Shown: piece by piece, positions 51,866 through 64,000 of the stretch
How the letters are laid out: each line of letters opens with the position of its first letter
Position numbering within the stretch: position 1 is the stretch's first letter
Source of the DNA: Baylisascaris procyonis
Lineage: Eukaryota > Nematoda > Chromadorea > Rhabditida > Ascarididae
Length of the DNA stretch: 64,000 nucleotides
Reading direction: 5' to 3'
Assembly (NCBI GenBank): GCA_037389465.1
Contig: JAZARR010000179.1
Location: forward strand, 5,242,501 to 5,306,500
Notes under the pieces: generated by a model
Seen by the model: the letters and a program-made list of their open reading frames with translations, nothing else
The model's database searches: none
What the model was told of the DNA's origin: nothing
Program-made: the position numbers and the translations under genes

Positions 51866-52192
51866 TTTTGGGCAAACGCAACGATTATTTGGATAAATGT
51901 AACAATTATTTGGGTAAATGTAACAATTATTTGGGTAAATGTAACAATTATTTGGGCAAATGTGACAATTCTTTGGGCAAATGTGACAATTCTTTGGGCA
52001 AATGTGACAATTCTTTGGGCAAATTGATAATTCTTTGGGCAAATGTGACAATTCTTTGGGCAAATGTGACAATTCTTTGGGCAAATGTGACAATTCTTTG
52101 GGCAAATTGACAATTCTTTGGGCAAATGTGACAATTCTTTGGGCAAATGTGGCGATTCTTTGGGCAAATGTGACAATTATTTGTGTGAACGA
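51866..52192. repeat. 21-bp minisatellite, about 15 copies
   Basis: The unit is TTTGGGCAAATGTGACAATTC. The leftmost copies have TAAATGTAACAATTA; the middle and right copies are nearly identical, with a few 3-base-deleted units (GGGCAAATTGATAATTC, GGGCAAATTGACAATTC). Because 21 is a multiple of 3, frames stay open on both strands (plus LGKCDNS; minus CPKNCHI). There is no start, signal peptide or splice context to suggest that it is translated. Confidence 0.93.
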
Positions 52193-54658
52193 AAAAAAAC
52201 GACTTAGTAATCACTATTATCCATTTCTTGCATTATTACACGTAATCAAAGTATTTTGTTTTGATCATATGATCACATTCTACTTATCGCAAATATAACT
52301 CTCCACTAATTTTTTTTTTTTGTTTAATTTTTCGTGACAAATTTTTATAATATCACATAAATGATTAGTCGAAAAATAGTTCGCATTCTTTCATTCAAAA
52401 AATTTAAAAGAAAAAACCCCTATGAATTTGGTACCATTAAATCACGTGAAAATCACGCATTCAGCGTTTATAGGCGTAAAAAACAACAAATTGATCATAC
52501 GACTACCTTACAAATAGATGACAGTCGAACTATCGACAGCTGGCACTAAACAACTGCTGGACATAGGCATTCGTTTTGATCGTTTCGTAAACAAAACGAA
52601 TGCTTTAATGCTTCATGTGCAAGTGGGAAAATGAAAAGAGGGACGAATAGGCGGTGGGGGAAGTGATTTAGCTCGGAGGAGCTGGATGAGATAGATATCA
52701 GTTCTTTTCGTAGAAATCACTAAAAATGACAAGAAAGATAAGAGAGCACATTAGAATTTGACAGCTATCTGCGCATAAAATAATTTCATTTAAACGAGTA
52801 TCGAAAACAACCCATATTAAATTATTTTCGAGAAATACGTTTTGCAGCAGAAAAAAAAAACATCTCATATAGAAATAACGTTTTCAGTTATTTTTCTAAT
52901 AGTCGCTGAATTCACCGATATAACACAATTATGTATTAGATGTATATTTTTAGGTGATTTTTTATTCTTTATATCATCAAAGTACTTACTAAAATTGACA
53001 AAATAAAAATTCCCATCATATCCATAAAATTTCAAGTTTTGAACTTTTTCATTAACTTTTTAATGTGACATAAATGCATATGTAAACAATGTACCAAATC
53101 ATTGCTGACGGGAAAAATCATGAGCACAGCGATGAAAAAAAAAAAACGTAAACGGAATGTCAAAAAATCCGATATTCATAGACATGAGAGAGAATTAAAA
53201 AATGATAAGAGTATTTTCCATAAGCAGATAAACAATAATGCGCATGATTGCAATACATCGTTGTATATAATTATAGCCGCTGAAGGTAAACCCGTTACAC
53301 CTTAGTTTAGAATAACGGACTTTTCAATTTTGGGGAATTTCTTTTTGATCACAGATCAATACCTCGATTATCGATTGACTGATTTATGCGTTTTTCATGA
53401 TCATTTCTACGGATTTTTTTTCCATATTGGAAAGTATACAGCTTAGACGAGAATCGTTCTAAAACAATATGCTCAACTATTCACCTCTTTCTTATATCAT
53501 ATAAGAGATTGGTTGTTGCGCTTTAATTTTATTTTGAATTGCGAAAAATGAATTATTCTCGAATTAGTACTAGAATTAAGAACTTGTTTTAAGCGTAAAG
53601 AATATTTTTAAAACAATAAATAAACAAACAAACTTATAAAAATTAAGAACTAGCAATTTAAAAAAAAAAGAACTTAATCTTACGTAACGAAGACACCTGA
53701 CTAGAAAAAAACGCCTCAAAAGGAATTAAATTTTCATCCGTTTCGTTCGCTTCTCCTCAAATATTATAGAATAATTGTTTGTAGATCTATTCATGACAAG
53801 AGCAAAGCTTTTGCAATGTTTGCGTGCAAAATGCAATTCTTTTAACGAGGTGCTTGATTGCAAATTGCAATCATATTCAATAATGCAATAGGAATATCGA
53901 ACTGAAACTTGAAAATCTTCCTTTTACAATCGGCATTCATTGAAAAATCGGAATTTTTTACCATTCAAATATTTTCCCAATCGATATATCAATATTTAAT
54001 TAAATTAAAATAATTGAATTCATTATATTCTATTATATTGCCACATATTTTAATATATTTCATTATTATAAACATAAATCATTCATAGTGTATAGCATAT
54101 AATATTACAGTGAAATCACCGTTTGCTCTACCGTTTAATATATATTTGCATATTTTTTTTTAAATATCTGCTTTATTTGCATAATTTGCATATTTCATTG
54201 CATAATATATATTTGCATATTCCAACGCCTTGTAAGTTGAAATAAATAAACAAAATAAATAAAGCAAATAAATAGCGTGAACAACTCGATTAATAAATAA
54301 AACAAATGAGAATTTTTCTTGAAGAAAAATATTTAAGGTTTCTTTTTGCATTGCTTGCTTTAGAGTACATTCGATTTTAAGTGCTACAGAGAAAAATCTA
54401 ATTATGAAATATACTAAAATTTATAAAAAAAATAAATAAGATAGTAAAATGGCACAATGCCAAATTTCTAGGTTGGAAATATTGAATGGTGAATGGGAAA
54501 TTCAACTTGATAATATTAAGAGTGAAGATTTGTAGACATAATTTGCGCTTTGACAATTGTACTTAACAAATCAAAAACTTTAATTATCATTTTCTAGTGA
54601 TCCCTCTTGTATAAGGCGTAGAGTTACAATGACAAATTACAATAATAATATATCTTAT
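52193..54658. other. Gene-poor AT-rich DNA
   Basis: No supported gene. Short basic open frames near 52.36-52.55 and 53.10-53.31 kb are Lys/Arg-rich because of A-rich sequence. From 54.0 to 54.3 kb many TATTTGCATA-type motifs and short AAAT runs occur. Confidence 0.5.
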
Positions 54659-60367
<5,709 letters not shown>

Positions 60368-60523
60368 TCTTTTTGCCGATAAAGTGGTGAAATTTTCAAA
60401 TTATCGGCGAGGATATTTGCGCTGCACCTACAATGTGGTAGATAGCATTCGCATGTTTCACGGCATAGCGATACAGGCATCGTCCTTGATTTAGAGATGC
60501 TCATTATTGATAGGCACACAACC
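60368..60523 (-). CDS. Possible single Cys-rich exon (secreted or deacetylase-like protein), partial
   Basis: On the minus strand a TTTAG acceptor and a GTAAGT donor bound 156 bases. Only one frame is open; it encodes 51 residues with six Cys (positions 3, 20, 24, 26, 31 and 33), including CRETCECYLPHCRCSAN. The C-x-LP-x-C-x-CS motif recalls the segment just before the catalytic part of animal chitin-deacetylase-like proteins, but the usual Pro-Gly and following Pro-Gln are missing. I did not find a catalytic exon with a TFDDA-type motif downstream in the window. The phases require 2 bases from an upstream exon. The exon could equally belong to an unrelated extracellular protein or be chance. 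Confidence 0.3.
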
Positions 60524-61182
60524 CTAAATGGAATATTTGAAATGAAATTTAATTATTTAGAAAAAATATTGATAAGAACGACGCAGCATCTCGTTTTAAT
60601 AGTTGAAATAATCAATGAAATATAGAGGCAAATAATAATTGACAGGAAGTGACCTGAGTGCAAAACTGATTATCATTTTTTATTTGTGCTTATATTGATT
60701 TACTTTATTTATTTATCTGTCTATTTATTTATTTTTTTATATATTCATTTATTTAAAATAAATCAACTGATATAAGTGGAAATGAGAAGTGATAATCTCG
60801 ATTGCAATCAGGTCACCTTCTAGGCGCTATAGACAGCATAATCGAATAATAGAAGCCGTGATATAACACTGCATAATCGAGCAATGAAAGTTATGATTCA
60901 ATACAGCATAATAGAAGTTGCAACGATTCATTACAGTACACTGAGATTTATTGCCGGCATAATAATATGTATGGTATAATAAATTACCGTAACTGGAAAT
61001 TACTATCATTACCGCATAAACAGACCCCATAGCGATGATTGCAAGTCTAAAGTTTTGAAGCAAAGAAACGAATGCTTTAACTATCAAAACGAGGCAGGAA
61101 AATAATAGCAATATGTAAGTATTTTTTATGGTGCAATAAATTTACGACATCATATTATATGAAAAGTGCTTGAACAGATAGC

Positions 61183-61294
<112 letters not shown>

Positions 61295-63292
61295 CGTTAG
61301 CAGTATCTATTTTGATATGTAGTTCTCTTATCAAAAAAAAGAAAGAAAGAAGCAAAAAAAAAAAAACGCAAAAAAGAACTGTCGCTTAAATGCACCGATC
61401 ATTGATTTCAGTTAATAACGTCATGTGCTTTATTCCTGCAGCAAAGCGAGCAATGATTTTTGGTATAATTTTTCAATATTTATCATTTGAAGGAATTCGC
61501 GAAAAAAAAAATTGACTAGAATTAAGTAGAAATAAAATTAAACTGCAAATTAAAGAATTCTTAATTTTTTTAAGGAAAATCTTTGATCAATTTTGATTTG
61601 ATTTTTTTTTTAAATTAATTTCTTTAACGATTAAAATTTTTTCTCCTAATTCATTATCAAAGAAAAATATTTTCTGAGATTTTTATAGATGAAAAATTAC
61701 ACACAGACTACTTAACGATTTTTTTTTTCAGTCTACGCAAAGAAGTGTCTCATGAAAAGTGTTCGCTCATTTTCCACGCAGAAAAAAAAAATCAACTATA
61801 CCTTTCGTAATTTATGATAGCAACTTGAATTTCTATTCTAAAACACAAATCGAATCATCTCATCGTTAAAAAATTCCAAACCAAAAAAAAACAGAACAAC
61901 GCTAAAATGTTGCAATTAATCAGTAAGATTTTTCTTCAAACGAATATAAAGTAAATTGAATATAAATAAACCTATAAACATTTAAAATGCATTAAATATA
62001 ACGATGGTCAGAAATAAGTAAAGCACATCAAATATAAGCGTACTTCTATGCGACCATTAGCGTCGTCCAGACAGAGAGATATCAGAAAATCGAGAGTACA
62101 ATATCGGTTCTCGCTATCAAAGTGTGCACTTGATGGTGTTTTTTTTGCACTGTTAGTTCTTGCTTAATAATGACGTCATTTTGTGCATTCGCACAAATAT
62201 GACATATATATGCGACAAGTGTGCGTATATATTAATCTTTACTTTGCTCTACCTCTGATAGTCAAATTAGGAATCGTCAAAGTCAGGTTCACAAAATTCG
62301 ATGACAATAATCTATGCCACAGGACAGGATAATCCCCTACCCATAAGGATAAGAATAACCCTTACCTACAAGTTAAGTATTTGTCTCATATAGCACGTCG
62401 ATTCCATTCACTAATCTGGAAGGTCATAATGAGCATTTAAAAGTGATCAGCATTTTACATGAATTTTCTATCAATTAGAACTTATTTTGCCTCAGATGGA
62501 TGATAGAATCACGCAACCTTTCATAGAATAACTTAAGGCAAAAGTAAATTTTTTTTTTAGAGAAGCGATAAATTTCTTCTGAAAGAGTTCTATATAGTTG
62601 AGCATGCCAAAAAAATTTGCAATAGCATTTTGTTTCGGAAGAACAAATCGAATGAACATTTTAGCCGAATAGAAAAGCACATATTGCGCCAATTTCTCTA
62701 ATGCGTTTTCCATATTCATAAAGCGTTCCTCTTCTAGCTATTTCATCTACAAAATTAAATTTAATTGCTGTCAATGCGCATAATTTTATAGTTTCGAAGA
62801 AGTCATCACTAATTAAAGAAAAATAAATATTCGTATGCATTAATTTAAACCACATTTCTTCGAAATGAAAGAGTGCTCGATCTGTATTGAATGAAAAGTG
62901 AAAAGGTTATTAATAAAATGAAGATAATATTTTTTTAAAAAATTTCTTTTATCAGTGGATCGCTCACTATAGCGAATAAATGATTTCCGCATCCTATCTG
63001 TTGCGCATTATATACGACCATTCGCATATTTTATAGATGGCTATTTCTTCAGTACACCCACATATTGACGTATATAAACTATTTTCTTATTTGAAAGCAT
63101 CCATACTAGCTGCAAAATCTATGCCAATATCACTCGCTGATAACCATCATATTCCGGATGTATTCAATAAAATCAAAAATATATATATATATATTGATTT
63201 TGTGGTATTTTCTCAAAGTGAAATATCCACTATGAATATAAATCCATTAGCATTTTCACTTTCATTCCAGATGAAATTAAATCCATCAGTGA

Positions 63293-63293
<1 letters not shown>

Positions 63294-63347
<54 letters not shown>
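63294..63347. repeat. (TA)n microsatellite
   Basis: TA run of about 54 bases. A smaller one lies at 63178-63194. Confidence 0.95.
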
Positions 63348-63352
<5 letters not shown>

Positions 63353-63923
63353 TTAAGTGCTAAATTTTTAGAAGAAAATTCCAACAATTTTTTTTTAAAA
63401 ACCCTTAAGCCTTCGATTATAATTTTCATCATCGGCTACATTTTCACAATTTCGACGAATAAGTAGCCTATGATATTTGTGAACGAATCATAAGTGAATA
63501 TTTATGCGTTCAAGTACACCGGTTGCTTTATCATATATTATGGTCCATTCTAGCATTTAACTCTCAAAAAGTAGCGACGAATTGTGTAGATCTCAAGTCA
63601 ACCAAGATCAATCTAACAACTATGGCAATTCCACATACTCATGACAAGAAAAAAAAACTGGTAAACACATCAGTTGGCACGATATGCATTTTCAAGATTC
63701 TAGTGATTACAGTAAATGGTTTCATCAAAGAATGACAAAACATGCAAATTAAGTACATTCCTACATCAACAAACTATTCCTCTAAAAGGGACTTTATTAG
63801 AACATTTATGAAGCATTTCTATAGCGTAAGATCACCGATGTTATGTGCTACTCGAAATATATGCCTAAATCTATTAGCACATTTAGATGTTTTGACTCCA
63901 TTAGATCACCATAAATCACTCAC

Positions 63924-64000
63924 CATAAATCTAGCATCGAATTCAACAACCATAACTTCAGTAGCCTTCCACTTGGAATTTTTTGACAGACAAACAAACG
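63924..64000 (-). CDS. Possible exon cut by the right edge
   Basis: On the minus strand an open frame runs from the window edge to a GTGAGT donor (exon end 63924). It encodes about 25 residues ending SKWKATEVMVVEFDARFM, phase 0. The composition looks protein-like and the donor is strong, but the upstream part is outside the window and no family is recognisable. Its phase does not fit the exon at 60368-60523 directly; an intermediate exon would be needed. Confidence 0.3.

Noticed and set aside
51835..52298. 113-codon Cys-rich frame and its plus-strand counterpart
   Set aside because: Translation of a 21-bp minisatellite; no independent evidence of a gene.

Overview
This is AT-rich eukaryotic DNA, roughly 30% GC by eye, and almost certainly from a chromadorean nematode. 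Two genes encode the nematode-specific ground-like domain. Their starts sit 3 and 6 bases after strong pyrimidine-AG acceptors, as expected for spliced-leader trans-splicing. Introns are several hundred bases to 1.7 kb long and gene density is low. The species cannot be fixed from the sequence; a spirurid or filarial-type or other low-GC parasitic genome would fit, but that is inference.

Three genes can be assembled exon by exon with matching phases, all on the minus strand. Positions 4358-6472 and 11148-13125 hold a head-to-tail pair of secreted proteins of 192 and 233 aa. Each has a signal peptide, a Cys/Pro-rich arm and a C-terminal ground-like domain, with the same three-exon layout, so they are tandem duplicates. 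Positions 29452-33387 hold a four-exon gene for a 204 aa protein with a GSKIP (GSK3-interacting protein) domain. Its core exons are secure; its first exon is less so.

The rest is mostly non-coding. It holds many microsatellites: (TA)n, (AAAT)n, (AAT)n and two hexanucleotide tracts. It also holds a 21-bp minisatellite at about 51.87-52.19 kb, a large imperfect inverted minisatellite at 22.70-23.12 kb, a foldback in the first intron of the GSKIP gene, and the 3' half of a tRNA-like sequence inside a (TA)n tract at 13.87-13.95 kb. Degenerate mobile-element traces include a LINE-type endonuclease fragment near 23.6-23.9 kb and two copies of a 3' tail near 22.2 and 45.9 kb.

Several GC-richer, coding-like islands (14.5, 16.7, 20.5, 22.1, 27.5, 50.8 kb) have open frames but no complete gene structure. 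They are reported as uncertain coding or decayed coding DNA. Splice-bounded open segments near 60.4 kb and at the right edge may be single exons of larger genes. Open frames of 60-100 codons occur often by chance in this DNA, so most of them are not annotated.

The two ground-like proteins probably act in an extracellular or cuticle-related matrix and the GSKIP protein in the cytoplasm, so there is no shared pathway. I found no convincing undescribed multi-gene system.
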